NCBI GenBank assembly: GCA_947456855.1
Contig: CANGTR010000011.1
Location: 1-41,735 of the forward strand
Length of the DNA stretch: 41,735 nt
Source of the DNA: Sphingobacteriia bacterium
GTDB lineage: Bacteria > Bacteroidota > Bacteroidia > Chitinophagales > Chitinophagaceae
Direction of reading: 5' to 3'
A program made the translations under genes and the position numbers. Shown here in pieces: positions 7,413-16,164 of this stretch. The notes below the pieces were generated by a model. The model made no database searches. It saw only the letters and a program-made list of their open reading frames with translations, and was not told where the DNA came from. Position 1 is the first letter of the stretch; each line of letters opens with the position of its first letter.

Positions 7413-9101
7413 ATGCTACGATTAATTACTTGTTATTGCGCACTGATTTTTCTGTTTCCCAATGCTTTGTTTGCCCAAAAAGACCAACTGAAAGGCTGGC
7501 ATTTGTTGGATGCTTCGCAAGACTTGTATTATGGTATTAGCTTAAACAAGGCTTATCAATTTTTACAATCAACAAACAAATTACCCAAAAAAACGATTGT
7601 TGCAGTATTGGATTCTGGTGTTGATACTACACATGAGGATCTTAAAAAAAATCTTTGGCGCAATCCTAAAGAAATTCCAGGCAATGGTATTGATGATGAT
7701 AAAAATGGCTATATAGATGATGTATATGGTTGGAATTTTTTGGGAGGAAAAGATGGAAGAAGTATCAAAAAAGCATCCAATGAAAGAACAAGGGTTTACC
7801 ACAAGTGGAAAGATCAGTTTTTAGACAAAACAATAGACACCAGCCTGCTCAACAATTCTGAAAAAGCAACTTATACAATGTGGCAAAAAGCAGCCAATGC
7901 CATGAATTTCAGCCAAGAAGAACAAATGGATATTTTATTCATTGAACTTACTACTAAAGCCATGAAACGCCACGACAAAGTGATTCGCCAAGAAATGGGA
8001 AAGGAAGAATATACATGCGAACAATTGGAGCAATTTGAACCAATTACCAAAATTGGAAAAGATGCTAAAATAGGATACTTAACATGTATTAAGATGATGG
8101 GAATTGATGGAGACGAAAAAAATACATATACATTAAATGAACTCACCGAATACATTGAAGGGAAAAAAGAAAATTTTGAATCAAAAGAAAAAGCGCCATA
8201 CAATTATAGAGCTGAAATAATTAAAGACAACTACGATGATTTTGCTGATCAATATTATGGCAACAACGATGTGATGGGGCCTGGCCCTGTACATGGAACC
8301 CATGTTTCGGGTATCATTGCTGCACAAAGAAACAATGCAATTGGGGTTGATGGAGTTGCAAATGATGCACAAATAATGACATTAAGGGTTGTTCCGGATG
8401 GAGACGAATACGACAAAGATGTTGCTTTAGCAATACGTTATGCTGTAAACAATGGGGCTAAAGTAATTAACATGAGTTTTGGCAAATCCTTTTCTCCCGA
8501 AAAAAAATGGGTAGACAGCGCTGTAAAGTATGCCGAACAGAAAGATGTTTTATTGGTTCATGCATCTGGCAATGAATCAGAAAATATAGATGAAAAAGAA
8601 AAATATCCCAACGCATGGCTAACGCAATGGAAAACAAAAGCAAAAAATTTTATTACAGTTGGGGCAAGTTCCGACACGAATATAGAGCCATCCATTGCAG
8701 CAGATTTTAGTAACTATGGGAAAGAAAATGTAGATGTTTTTGCCCCTGGTGTAAAAATTTACTCCACCCTACCTGGGGGTAACCAATATGGTAATTTACA
8801 AGGAACCAGCATGTCGGCGCCAATCGTTACAGGCTTAGCTGCATTAATTAGATCCTACTACCCCCAACTAACCGCAATTGAAGTAAAACAAATCATTGAA
8901 CAAACTATTTCTAAACCAGATAGCAATATCGTATGCATTAAGCCAGGAGAAAAAAAAGAGAAAATTAGTTTTGCTGATTTATGCAAAACAGGTGGCATTG
9001 TAAACGCATACAATGCAGTTATATTAGCCAATGAAATTAAAATAGCATCTCCTGCTGCGAAGAATAATCAACCATTAAAAACAAGTAAATTATTACAATA
9101 A
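7413..9101 (+). CDS. Secreted subtilisin-like serine protease (S8) with large insert
   Basis: A 562-residue exported S8 protease. The signal peptide is residues 1-22, with cleavage near ALFAQ. The triad is Asp67 (LDSGVD), His294 (HGTHVSG) and Ser466 (GTSMSAP). The Asp and His blocks are about 227 residues apart, far more than in subtilisin, because of an inserted charged, mostly helical segment (about 115-270) after an acidic GIDDDKNGYIDD loop that could bind calcium. No type IX sorting domain is visible at the C-terminus. I use the ATG at 7413 rather than the TTG at 7395 because it starts the signal peptide cleanly. Its stop overlaps the start of the next gene by one base, implying translational coupling. 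Confidence 0.9.
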   Translation: MLRLITCYCALIFLFPNALFAQKDQLKGWHLLDASQDLYYGISLNKAYQFLQSTNKLPKKTIVAVLDSGVDTTHEDLKKNLWRNPKEIPGNGIDDDKNGYIDDVYGWNFLGGKDGRSIKKASNERTRVYHKWKDQFLDKTIDTSLLNNSEKATYTMWQKAANAMNFSQEEQMDILFIELTTKAMKRHDKVIRQEMGKEEYTCEQLEQFEPITKIGKDAKIGYLTCIKMMGIDGDEKNTYTLNELTEYIEGKKENFESKEKAPYNYRAEIIKDNYDDFADQYYGNNDVMGPGPVHGTHVSGIIAAQRNNAIGVDGVANDAQIMTLRVVPDGDEYDKDVALAIRYAVNNGAKVINMSFGKSFSPEKKWVDSAVKYAEQKDVLLVHASGNESENIDEKEKYPNAWLTQWKTKAKNFITVGASSDTNIEPSIAADFSNYGKENVDVFAPGVKIYSTLPGGNQYGNLQGTSMSAPIVTGLAALIRSYYPQLTAIEVKQIIEQTISKPDSNIVCIKPGEKKEKISFADLCKTGGIVNAYNAVILANEIKIASPAAKNNQPLKTSKLLQ

Positions 9102-9610
9102 TGGGCAAACCAATAAAAGGAGAATATGGTGCATTCTACGAAGGTTATGTGAGCAAGATAGATGCCGATAATCTACAAGAGGCTGTTATAAAGTATTCAT
9201 CACCACTCATGGCTTTCTATGAAAAACTTCCAGAAGAAAAAGCCGATTACCAATATGCACCTGGGAAATGGAGCATGAAAGATTTACTACAACATATTAT
9301 TGATACAGAAAGAATCATGTCGTATCGATTGTTAAGAATAGCAAGAAACGACAAGACACCTCTCCCAGGCTTTGAGGAAAATGATTATGCAAATGCCGCA
9401 AATGCAAAAACCAGGTCTTTTAACGCTTTGAAAGATGAGCTTATAGCTCTCAGAAAATCAACTGATTTATTCATACAAGGTTTAAGCGAAGAACAATTGA
9501 GTAATACTGGAATTGCAAGTGGAGCCAATGTAACTGCCAATGCAATTGGATATATCATTTTTGGCCACTTGATGCACCACAAAAAAATAATTGAAGAGAG
9601 ATACCTTTAA
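9101..9610 (+). CDS. DinB-family protein
   Basis: A 169-residue DinB/YfiT-like four-helix protein. Candidate metal ligands are His65 (LQHIIDTE) and the C-terminal histidines of GHLMHHKKIIEERYL (His156, His159, His160), the pattern typical of the DinB_2 group. Members are often metal-dependent thiol transferases; since the window encodes BshC, a bacillithiol-linked transferase is possible but unproven. The ATG shares its A with the stop codon of the subtilase gene. A hairpin terminator follows at 9615-9647. Confidence 0.85.
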   Translation: MGKPIKGEYGAFYEGYVSKIDADNLQEAVIKYSSPLMAFYEKLPEEKADYQYAPGKWSMKDLLQHIIDTERIMSYRLLRIARNDKTPLPGFEENDYANAANAKTRSFNALKDELIALRKSTDLFIQGLSEEQLSNTGIASGANVTANAIGYIIFGHLMHHKKIIEERYL

Positions 9611-9614
9611 GCAA

Positions 9615-9647
9615 CTAAAAAAGCTCCGCCAAAATATGGCAGAGCTT
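9615..9647 (-). terminator. Terminator between DinB and YceI genes, probably bidirectional
   Basis: AAGCTC (9621-9626) pairs with GAGCTT (9642-9647), and GCCA pairs with TGGC inside, with one mismatch and an AAATA-type loop. Read on the minus strand the stem is followed by a T6 run, terminating the YceI gene. The plus-strand side has only a short T run, so it would be weaker for the DinB gene. Confidence 0.75.
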
Positions 9648-9670
9648 GTTATAAATAATTTAAGCTGTAT

Positions 9671-10240
9671 TTATTTAGCAAAAAGATGAACTGCTAATTG
9701 AACGTCTTTTGCAACATTCCCAATACCATAATTTACACCAAAGGCAGTTCTGTCTAAACTAAAAAAAGCTTCCCCAAAAAATCCTTTTTCATCAGAATTA
9801 CGGATAACAACTTGAAAACTAACAGGCAAACTAGCACCCTTCAAATTTAAGTTACCTACAACAGTTGCATTGTTGTCGTTGGTATAGGTAACTGAACTGA
9901 TTTTATAAGTTGCTTCACTAAATTTAGCTACATCAAAAAAGTCGGCAGTTTTTAAATGGCCTTCTAATTTAGCTCCTGCAGCATCTGTTACTTTTACATT
10001 TGCAAGATCTATTACAAATTCTCCACCCTTTAACTTACCTGCTTCAACTTGAACTGTTCCACCCTTTACTGTAAAATAACCTGTATGAAAATCATTCTTT
10101 TTTGATCCAACCCAATCAATACGGCTTTTATCGGCCAAAACATTTAAGGTTACCACATCTTTCGCAGACTTTTTAGGCGAAAAAGAGTACAATCCGACTA
10201 TCAAAGCTGTTCCAAACAGCAAAAAAGTAATTTTTTTCAT
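9671..10240 (-). CDS. Exported YceI-family lipid-binding-like protein
   Basis: A 189-residue protein with a signal peptide (about residues 1-20, MKKITFLLFGTALIVGLYSF) and a YceI-like lipocalin barrel. Recognisable blocks are SRIDWVGSKK near the mature N-terminus, HLKTADFFDVAKF in the middle and LDRTAFGVNYG near the end. Family members bind isoprenoid-like lipids in the periplasm; the ligand here is not known. It is a single-gene unit on the minus strand with a terminator at 9615-9647. Confidence 0.88.
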   Translation of the reverse strand: MKKITFLLFGTALIVGLYSFSPKKSAKDVVTLNVLADKSRIDWVGSKKNDFHTGYFTVKGGTVQVEAGKLKGGEFVIDLANVKVTDAAGAKLEGHLKTADFFDVAKFSEATYKISSVTYTNDNNATVVGNLNLKGASLPVSFQVVIRNSDEKGFFGEAFFSLDRTAFGVNYGIGNVAKDVQLAVHLFAK

Positions 10241-10355
10241 ATTTTTAGATTTAATTTTTGATGAAGTAAAAATAACCCAATTAATGTTATAACAATAACA
10301 ATAAACATGTAAATCTGAATATGAGTTTAACTTATCTTCGCAAAAATTGTTCCAT

Positions 10356-11567
10356 ATGAATCTTCATGAGTACCAAGCAAAAGAATTACTCAGTAAATAC
10401 AATGTACCAACCCAAGAGGGGATTGCAGTAGACACTGTGATGGCAGCCGAAGAGGCTTATCGCCAAATAAAAACCCAAACCGGCAATAATTTTGCGGTTG
10501 TTAAAGCCCAAATTCATGCAGGCGGAAGAGGAAAAGGCAAAATAGTAGGAAACGAGCAACGCGGTGTAGCTGTAGCCAAAACTGCAGAAGATATTACCAA
10601 TATTGCTAAAAACTTGTTGGGTGGAACCTTGGTAACCATCCAAACAGGAGCTGCTGGTAAAAAAGTGAGCAAAATTTTGATTGCACAAGACGTTTATTAC
10701 CCTGGTCCAAATCCAGTAAAAGAATTTTACTTGTCAATCCTCTTAGACCGATCTAAGGGAATGAATGTGATTATGTACAGCACCGAAGGTGGAATGGATA
10801 TTGAAGAAGTAGCGCATAATACTCCTGAAAAAATATTTAAAGAATGGGTTCATCCAGGAGGCCTGTTACAAGGTTTTCAAGCTAGAAAAATTGCTTTCAA
10901 TTTGGGCTTAAGCGGCGAGGCATTTAAAAACTGTGTAAAATTTGTAACCAACCTGTACAAAGCCTATGTAGGACTTGATTGTGGTATGTTAGAAATCAAC
11001 CCATTGTTTAAAACAAGTGATGAAAAAATCATCGCAGTTGATTGTAAGATGAACATAGATGACAATGCATTGATGCGTCATCCCGATGTAGCTTCTTTAA
11101 GAGATGTAACTGAAGAAGATCCAACGGAAGTAGAAGCTGGTCAATTCAACTTAAATTTTGTAAAATTGGATGGCAATGTGGGTTGCATGGTTAATGGTGC
11201 CGGACTTGCAATGGCAACCATGGATATGATCAAATTAAGTGGTGGCGAACCCGCTAATTTCTTGGATGTAGGCGGTACTGCTAATGCGCAAACGGTAGAA
11301 GCCGGATTTCGTATTATCATGAAAGATCCAAATGTAAAAGCCATTCTAATCAATATTTTTGGTGGGATTGTACGTTGCGACCGTGTAGCTGCTGGAGTAA
11401 TTGAAGCTTATAATAAATTAGGCAATATCAATATCCCAATCATTGTTCGTTTACAAGGTACCAATGCGGTAGAAGCAAAAAAATTAATTGATGAAAGTGG
11501 ATTAAAAGTACAATCTGCTATTCAGTTGAGTGAAGCTGCTGATTTGGTAAAAAAAGCAGTTGCTTAG
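10356..11567 (+). CDS. sucC: Succinyl-CoA synthetase (ADP-forming) beta subunit
   Basis: SucC carries the nucleotide-binding part of succinyl-CoA synthetase, which makes ATP or GTP in the TCA cycle. The 403-residue protein begins MNLHEYQAKELL and has an ATP-grasp domain (HAGGRGKGK), metal-binding ALEINPL-type sequence (LEINPLF), and the C-terminal ligase domain with GGTANAQTVEAGF and NIFGGIVRCD. I chose the ATG at 10356 over the TTG at 10347 because it is the family start. The alpha subunit gene sucD is not adjacent. A strong terminator follows at 11603-11635. Confidence 0.97.
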   Translation: MNLHEYQAKELLSKYNVPTQEGIAVDTVMAAEEAYRQIKTQTGNNFAVVKAQIHAGGRGKGKIVGNEQRGVAVAKTAEDITNIAKNLLGGTLVTIQTGAAGKKVSKILIAQDVYYPGPNPVKEFYLSILLDRSKGMNVIMYSTEGGMDIEEVAHNTPEKIFKEWVHPGGLLQGFQARKIAFNLGLSGEAFKNCVKFVTNLYKAYVGLDCGMLEINPLFKTSDEKIIAVDCKMNIDDNALMRHPDVASLRDVTEEDPTEVEAGQFNLNFVKLDGNVGCMVNGAGLAMATMDMIKLSGGEPANFLDVGGTANAQTVEAGFRIIMKDPNVKAILINIFGGIVRCDRVAAGVIEAYNKLGNINIPIIVRLQGTNAVEAKKLIDESGLKVQSAIQLSEAADLVKKAVA

Positions 11568-11602
11568 TACAGCAAATATTTTTGTTGCTGATGATATCTG
11601 AA

Positions 11603-11635
11603 AATCCTGATTACCGTTGGTAGTCAGGATTTTTT
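11603..11635 (+). terminator. Terminator after sucC
   Basis: AATCCTGA (11603-11610) pairs with TCAGGATT (about 11624-11631), extended by TACC/GGTA around a GTT loop, and a T run follows. The opposite strand also ends in a short T run, so it may serve the convergent SprT-like gene as well. Confidence 0.85.
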
Positions 11636-11653
11636 GTATACAAGATTGTTAAA

Positions 11654-12289
11654 TCAATGATTTACAACTACCAATTGCTTTACTTCGGATATTGCGCTTA
11701 CTGTATAGGGCAATCCCGTTTTTAGCTCTACACATGCATATCTTTTTCTTCTTAATTTTCCTTTCTTAAATATTTTTCCATTATCCGTTATAAACAAGGC
11801 CCCTTCTGGAATAGAAGACAACAATTGATACCCCTCCTTGTGATGTTGATTGTATTTTCGCAAGATGGTAAGCAAAGCTATTTCACCATTTGCAGTAGCA
11901 GCAGGTGATTGCATTGATTTTTTTAACTCATTTACTACATCATTAGGAAAAATATTCAGTTGAATAAAGTCATTCAACAATGATCCATAACAGCATTTCC
12001 ATTCCTTCCCATGCGCTTCAACTTTGTTCTTATAGGCTTCATAGGTTAATAAATGCGCTAATTCGTGTAACAGCGTAATCAAAAACTCATATTGATTTAA
12101 ATTTCCATTTACACTGATTCGATGATTGCTACCTAAATGCGCATGGCGATAATCGCCTAAAACCGATTTGCGTACTTTAGAAACGGTTAAATGAACTTTA
12201 TATAGATGTAAGAATTCAACTACTTTTTCAAAACTCCCTTCAGGCAAATAGTGTTTTAAAGCATGTAAGGGATGCTCAGTTACTGCCAT
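11654..12289 (-). CDS. SprT-like zinc metalloprotease domain protein
   Basis: A 211-residue protein with the SprT/Spartan zinc motif LLHELAHLLTY (His75, Glu76, His79) and a third candidate ligand His93 (VEAHGKEWK). SprT-like proteins are related to proteases that act on DNA-protein crosslinks, but the role of the Bacteroidota version is not established. The C-terminal part (about 150-211) is basic and has no obvious zinc ribbon. Its start overlaps the end of the upstream membrane-protein gene by 14 bases, so it is the last gene of a three-gene minus operon. Confidence 0.85.
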   Translation of the reverse strand: MAVTEHPLHALKHYLPEGSFEKVVEFLHLYKVHLTVSKVRKSVLGDYRHAHLGSNHRISVNGNLNQYEFLITLLHELAHLLTYEAYKNKVEAHGKEWKCCYGSLLNDFIQLNIFPNDVVNELKKSMQSPAATANGEIALLTILRKYNQHHKEGYQLLSSIPEGALFITDNGKIFKKGKLRRKRYACVELKTGLPYTVSAISEVKQLVVVNH

Positions 12290-12680
12290 TTTTAGGAGGG
12301 TTTAATTGTAGCGACAACTTTACTTCTAACCATGTATAAAAAAGGTACAGAGCCATGCTAATAAATAAAGCATTTACACTTTTAGACTCCCCTGCAGCGT
12401 ATAGATAAACAAATGCTGCAGTGCCAAGAACAAACAATTTAAGAACAACAGAACCCATCACCCCTCTTACCATTGCATGGGGATTGGTATTATTGACCGA
12501 TTTGAGTTGCATATTCAAGCTCAAAACGGAAATGAAAAACAACAAAGAATTGGCAAGCATTACAACTGCATAATCAATTTGATGACGCTGCATAAATGCC
12601 TTAAACACTACAGAATTGGCGTTTACAAATACGAATAATAAAATTAAAGGCAAATAGCGTTTTTTATGCTGAGCTTTCAT
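12276..12680 (-). CDS. Small four-helix membrane protein, unknown function
   Basis: This 134-residue protein has about four hydrophobic helices (roughly residues 9-26, 37-57, 72-92 and 100-122) and a basic N-terminus (KAQHKKRY). I cannot name a family with confidence. The third helix (GVMGSVVLKLFVLGTAAFVYLY) and its neighbours recall AtpI-like proteins that precede ATP synthase genes in Bacteroidota, but no atp genes are in the window. It sits between an M23-type anchor gene (19-base gap) and the SprT-like gene (14-base overlap). Confidence 0.7.
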   Translation of the reverse strand: MKAQHKKRYLPLILLFVFVNANSVVFKAFMQRHQIDYAVVMLANSLLFFISVLSLNMQLKSVNNTNPHAMVRGVMGSVVLKLFVLGTAAFVYLYAAGESKSVNALFISMALYLFYTWLEVKLSLQLNPPKNGSN

Positions 12681-12699
12681 AGATCGAATTTAACATTAA

Positions 12700-13095
12700 T
12701 CAATCATTGGATGATTCTAGTTTAGGCAGAACCAATGGAACAGTATCTAATGTTGCAGGAGCATTTCCTGACAATACTTTTTTAACACCCTCCATGTATT
12801 GTTCTTTGTAACGAATGGCCTGTTCTAAAGAATCGGTTCTAATCTTTAATAATTGCAAAGCAGTTCTGCTTTCTTTGGTGCCATATCCTGGTATGTAATA
12901 CTTTAATGGAGAAAAAGCAATTAATGCAATGGTTAAACCCACCAATACAACAAAAGTAGTGCTCAGCCCAATGTATACACTTAACCTCGACAATCGAATG
13001 GTAAGCATCTCTTCGAATGTATCATCATTCATCAATACCAGGCGATAGGTATTTCTGAGTCTTTTAAAGGTACTTTCTGGGTTTATCTTATCCAT
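12700..13095 (-). CDS. M23-type membrane anchor protein lacking the peptidase domain
   Basis: The 131-residue protein matches, by recalled family pattern, the N-terminal part of a common Bacteroidota M23 metallopeptidase: a cytoplasmic tail (RLRNTYRLVLMNDDTFEE, about 12-29), one membrane helix (about 41-62), the IAFSPLKYYIPGYG segment (59-72) and a periplasmic coiled-coil-like stretch (78-108). The family normally continues with an M23 LytM domain of some 150 residues. Here the protein ends after a short Pro/Leu-rich tail, and only 19 bases separate it from the next gene. It could be a decayed remnant or a functional anchor that keeps only the scaffold-binding and coiled-coil parts. It is divergent from the TPR gene at 13180. 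Confidence 0.7.
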   Translation of the reverse strand: MDKINPESTFKRLRNTYRLVLMNDDTFEEMLTIRLSRLSVYIGLSTTFVVLVGLTIALIAFSPLKYYIPGYGTKESRTALQLLKIRTDSLEQAIRYKEQYMEGVKKVLSGNAPATLDTVPLVLPKLESSND

Positions 13096-13179
13096 ATTGT
13101 AAAAAACAGGTTAAAGGTAGTGATTGATCCCCTTTTATGATTCATTGAAAAAGAAATAACTGTATTTTTAAGTGATTTT

Positions 13180-16101
13180 ATGCGAGAAACTGTTCCAAAA
13201 TACCTAATAACCCTTTGCCCCCTATTGCTTTTTTGTTGTTTTGAGTTGAATGCTCAATCCAGCTCTACTGTAGAATTAACAAAACCCGATAAATACCAAA
13301 ACAGAAGATTGGCTTCTGAAAAAACTGGCGAAAAGAAGTTCACCATACCAAAAAGACTTTATAGCAATACAGTTAGTCATTACAACTATTATTTTAATGC
13401 CAATGAAAAATTATTAGACATTATTAATAATGCAAAGGGGGTTCACAAAGACGATTATACGCAATTGCTTTCTTTTTATAATTACAGTTTAGATGAAACA
13501 GCAAAAGGACAAATTGATTCAGTAATTTACAAATGTACCGCTGCCATTTTATTACACGATTTAAGAAGCGACTGGGTAGACAGAACTTATTTGTTAATGG
13601 GCAATGCCTATATGCATAGGAAAGATTTCGACTCTGCATCCATGATTTTTCAATTCATCAACTATGCATTCGCTTCAAAAGATGATGGTTACGATATTCC
13701 AATAGGCAGTAATGAAAATAAAACGAACGGCGTATTTTCCATTTCAAGTTCAGAGAAAAGAAATATCTGGAAGAAAATTTCTTCTAATCCTCCAGCCAGA
13801 AATGAAAGTTTTTTATACCAAATAAGAAATTATATAGAACAAAAAAAGCTCGCAGAAGCCGAAGCTTTATTAGAAATAATCAGGTCAGACAAACTCTTCC
13901 CTCAAAGACTTAAAACAGATTGGTACGAAATGGAGGCCTACCTTCAGTACAATCGGCAAAATTACGACAGCGCTGCAGTAAATATTTACAAGTCGTTGGA
14001 AAACGCCAACAACAAAGCAGAAAAAGCAAGATGGGAATACCTTACAGCACAATTATTTGAAAGAGCCGGAAAAGATTCTGCATCCATTAAATGGTATGAG
14101 AAATCAATCCAACACAGCTCCGATCCAATTATGGAAGTTTATGCAAGATTAAAAATAGTAGGGCTTTCCTCAGAAAATAAACCAAATGCGTTAGAAGAAA
14201 ACTTAAACCAACTTTTATTACTTGCCAAAAAAGATAAATATACTGGATATCGAGATATTATTTATTATGCTGCTGCTGAATTAGAATTAAAAAGAAAAAA
14301 TTACTCCTCTGCTGAAAAATTGCTAACCAAAAGCATTGAGACTTCAGAGAACAATGAAGCACAAAAGCAAATAAGCTATTTAATGTTAGGGGATGTTCAA
14401 TATTTCTCCAAAAAATATATTCATGCTGCAAGCAGTTATGATAGCATTCAAATAAATTTCTTAAAAGAACAAGATCAAGTTCGCCTAAACAATCGACGAC
14501 CTCCACTGGATTCAATTTCAAAGAATGTTTTGCTCATTCAAAAAGAAGATAGTTTACAAAGAATTGCGTCATTGCCGGCTATAGAAAGAAATACCTATCT
14601 TAAAAACTTACTTAAAAAAATTAGAAAAGAAAATGGGCTCAAGGAGATAGACAGTGAAATGTCATTTGGAGGCAATTACCCTGTATCCACAACAGAAAGT
14701 TTTTTTTTTCCTGCTAATTCCGATTTCTATTTTGCAAGTGGATCACTAAAAACAAAAGGGCAAACTGATTTTAAAACAAAATGGGGAACAAGGCCCAATG
14801 TAGATAACTGGAGAAGGCAATCAGCTGTTGATCGGTCTTTTACATCTACTCAAGACGTATCAGATATAGCTACCCCAATAATTAATAAAAAAGCCGACCC
14901 TAAGGAATTGAGTATTGAAGCACTAGAAGCGGATCTTCCGATTACCATTAAGCAGTTAGAAGTATCCAATCAAACAATTTTTTTAGCCTTACTAAACAAT
15001 GCATATATTTTTCAATATTATTTACAAGACTATCCTACTGCAATTGAAACTTACCATGAAATATTAAGGAGATTTTCTAATAACCCACCATCTGAAACTT
15101 TTTTATACAACTTAAATTTATGTTATAACAAAACAGGGCAGTACCAAAAAGCCGACTCCCTAATAAGTCAGTTAAAATCTCAATACCCATCTGGGGTTTA
15201 TACAAAAAAATTAATCGGACCTACAGCAGTAAATCAAACAGCCTCTCCTGCCGAACAAACCTACGCTTCTATTTATCGTGCTTTTTTAGAAGGCCGTTTT
15301 GAATATGCTAAAGAAAAGAAATTAGAAGCAGACCAACAATTTGGGAAAAACTATTGGACCCCTCAATTATTGTACATCGAATCGATTTATTATATAAAAC
15401 AAAAACAGGATAGTATTGCCATTAATCGGCTAGAGAATATTCAGTCGATGTTTCCCAAAACCGATATAGCAGACAAAGCGATCAATATGATTGATGTACT
15501 AAAAAGACGAAAAGAAATTGAAGCCTATTTGAGTAACTTAAATATTGAAAGGCCAGAAGAACTGGTGAGCAGAAATGTAGATTTAAACAGTACAAGTACT
15601 ACAAAGATTGATCTTCCAAAAGTCAAAACAAGCAACCCGCTTGTAATTCAAAAAAAAGATCCAGTTTTAGTGGAGCCAGTAAAAAACAAACCAATAATAC
15701 CAATAACAGACAGCAGTTACCAATTTAATGCAAGCGATTCTCAATACATTGTATTGGTGCTAAACAAAGTTGATGGCATTTTTATCAACGAAGCAAAAAA
15801 TGCTTTTAATCGTTTCAATCAGGAAAGATTTTATGGCCAAAAGATTCCGCTTACCATTTTACCTATCAGCGACAGTATTCATTTTTTACTGATTGGGGCT
15901 CCGTTTGGGAATGCTTCCGCAGCAATTAGCTATTTGGATCAAGCAAAACCTTTAACCAATTCTAGAATTGTTCCATGGCTCACTGCCGACAAGTACAACT
16001 ACAGTATTATTAGTATTTCGAACTTAGGAATATTGCAAAAAAGAAGAAATTACAACACTTATAGTACTTTTGTACATCAATTGTTTCCTGATAAATTTTA
16101 A
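13180..16101 (+). CDS. porW: PorW/SprE-like TPR protein, probable type IX secretion/gliding component
   Basis: A 973-residue exported protein with a signal peptide (residues 1-25, cleavage near LNA-Q) and many TPR-like helical pairs (for example residues 120-165, 240-320, 350-440 and 590-680). The opening block SHYNYYFNANEKL and the C-terminal domain (about 855-973, YIVLVLNKVDG to HQLFPDKF) match my recollection of SprE/PorW, which supports the type IX secretion motor. Typical PorW proteins are lipoproteins; here no acceptable lipobox is seen despite Cys19-Cys20. Its divergent neighbour is the M23-type anchor, another gene usually found near PorW in this phylum. The PBP gene follows 63 bases downstream. 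PorW identity is likely but not certain; another large TPR protein is the alternative. Confidence 0.65.
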   Translation: MRETVPKYLITLCPLLLFCCFELNAQSSSTVELTKPDKYQNRRLASEKTGEKKFTIPKRLYSNTVSHYNYYFNANEKLLDIINNAKGVHKDDYTQLLSFYNYSLDETAKGQIDSVIYKCTAAILLHDLRSDWVDRTYLLMGNAYMHRKDFDSASMIFQFINYAFASKDDGYDIPIGSNENKTNGVFSISSSEKRNIWKKISSNPPARNESFLYQIRNYIEQKKLAEAEALLEIIRSDKLFPQRLKTDWYEMEAYLQYNRQNYDSAAVNIYKSLENANNKAEKARWEYLTAQLFERAGKDSASIKWYEKSIQHSSDPIMEVYARLKIVGLSSENKPNALEENLNQLLLLAKKDKYTGYRDIIYYAAAELELKRKNYSSAEKLLTKSIETSENNEAQKQISYLMLGDVQYFSKKYIHAASSYDSIQINFLKEQDQVRLNNRRPPLDSISKNVLLIQKEDSLQRIASLPAIERNTYLKNLLKKIRKENGLKEIDSEMSFGGNYPVSTTESFFFPANSDFYFASGSLKTKGQTDFKTKWGTRPNVDNWRRQSAVDRSFTSTQDVSDIATPIINKKADPKELSIEALEADLPITIKQLEVSNQTIFLALLNNAYIFQYYLQDYPTAIETYHEILRRFSNNPPSETFLYNLNLCYNKTGQYQKADSLISQLKSQYPSGVYTKKLIGPTAVNQTASPAEQTYASIYRAFLEGRFEYAKEKKLEADQQFGKNYWTPQLLYIESIYYIKQKQDSIAINRLENIQSMFPKTDIADKAINMIDVLKRRKEIEAYLSNLNIERPEELVSRNVDLNSTSTTKIDLPKVKTSNPLVIQKKDPVLVEPVKNKPIIPITDSSYQFNASDSQYIVLVLNKVDGIFINEAKNAFNRFNQERFYGQKIPLTILPISDSIHFLLIGAPFGNASAAISYLDQAKPLTNSRIVPWLTADKYNYSIISISNLGILQKRRNYNTYSTFVHQLFPDKF

Positions 16102-16164
16102 CCATTTTCTTGATTTTATCCCAAAACTCTTATTTAGCTTTATCATTCTTATTTAATTACCATC

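Noticed and set aside
9611-9670. A small RNA gene between DinB and YceI genes
   Set aside because: The hairpin there is fully explained by the terminator.
10333-10340. TATCTTCG as a -7 box for sucC
   Set aside because: One mismatch at a conserved T and no -33 element, so not listed as a promoter, though it is close to the right position.
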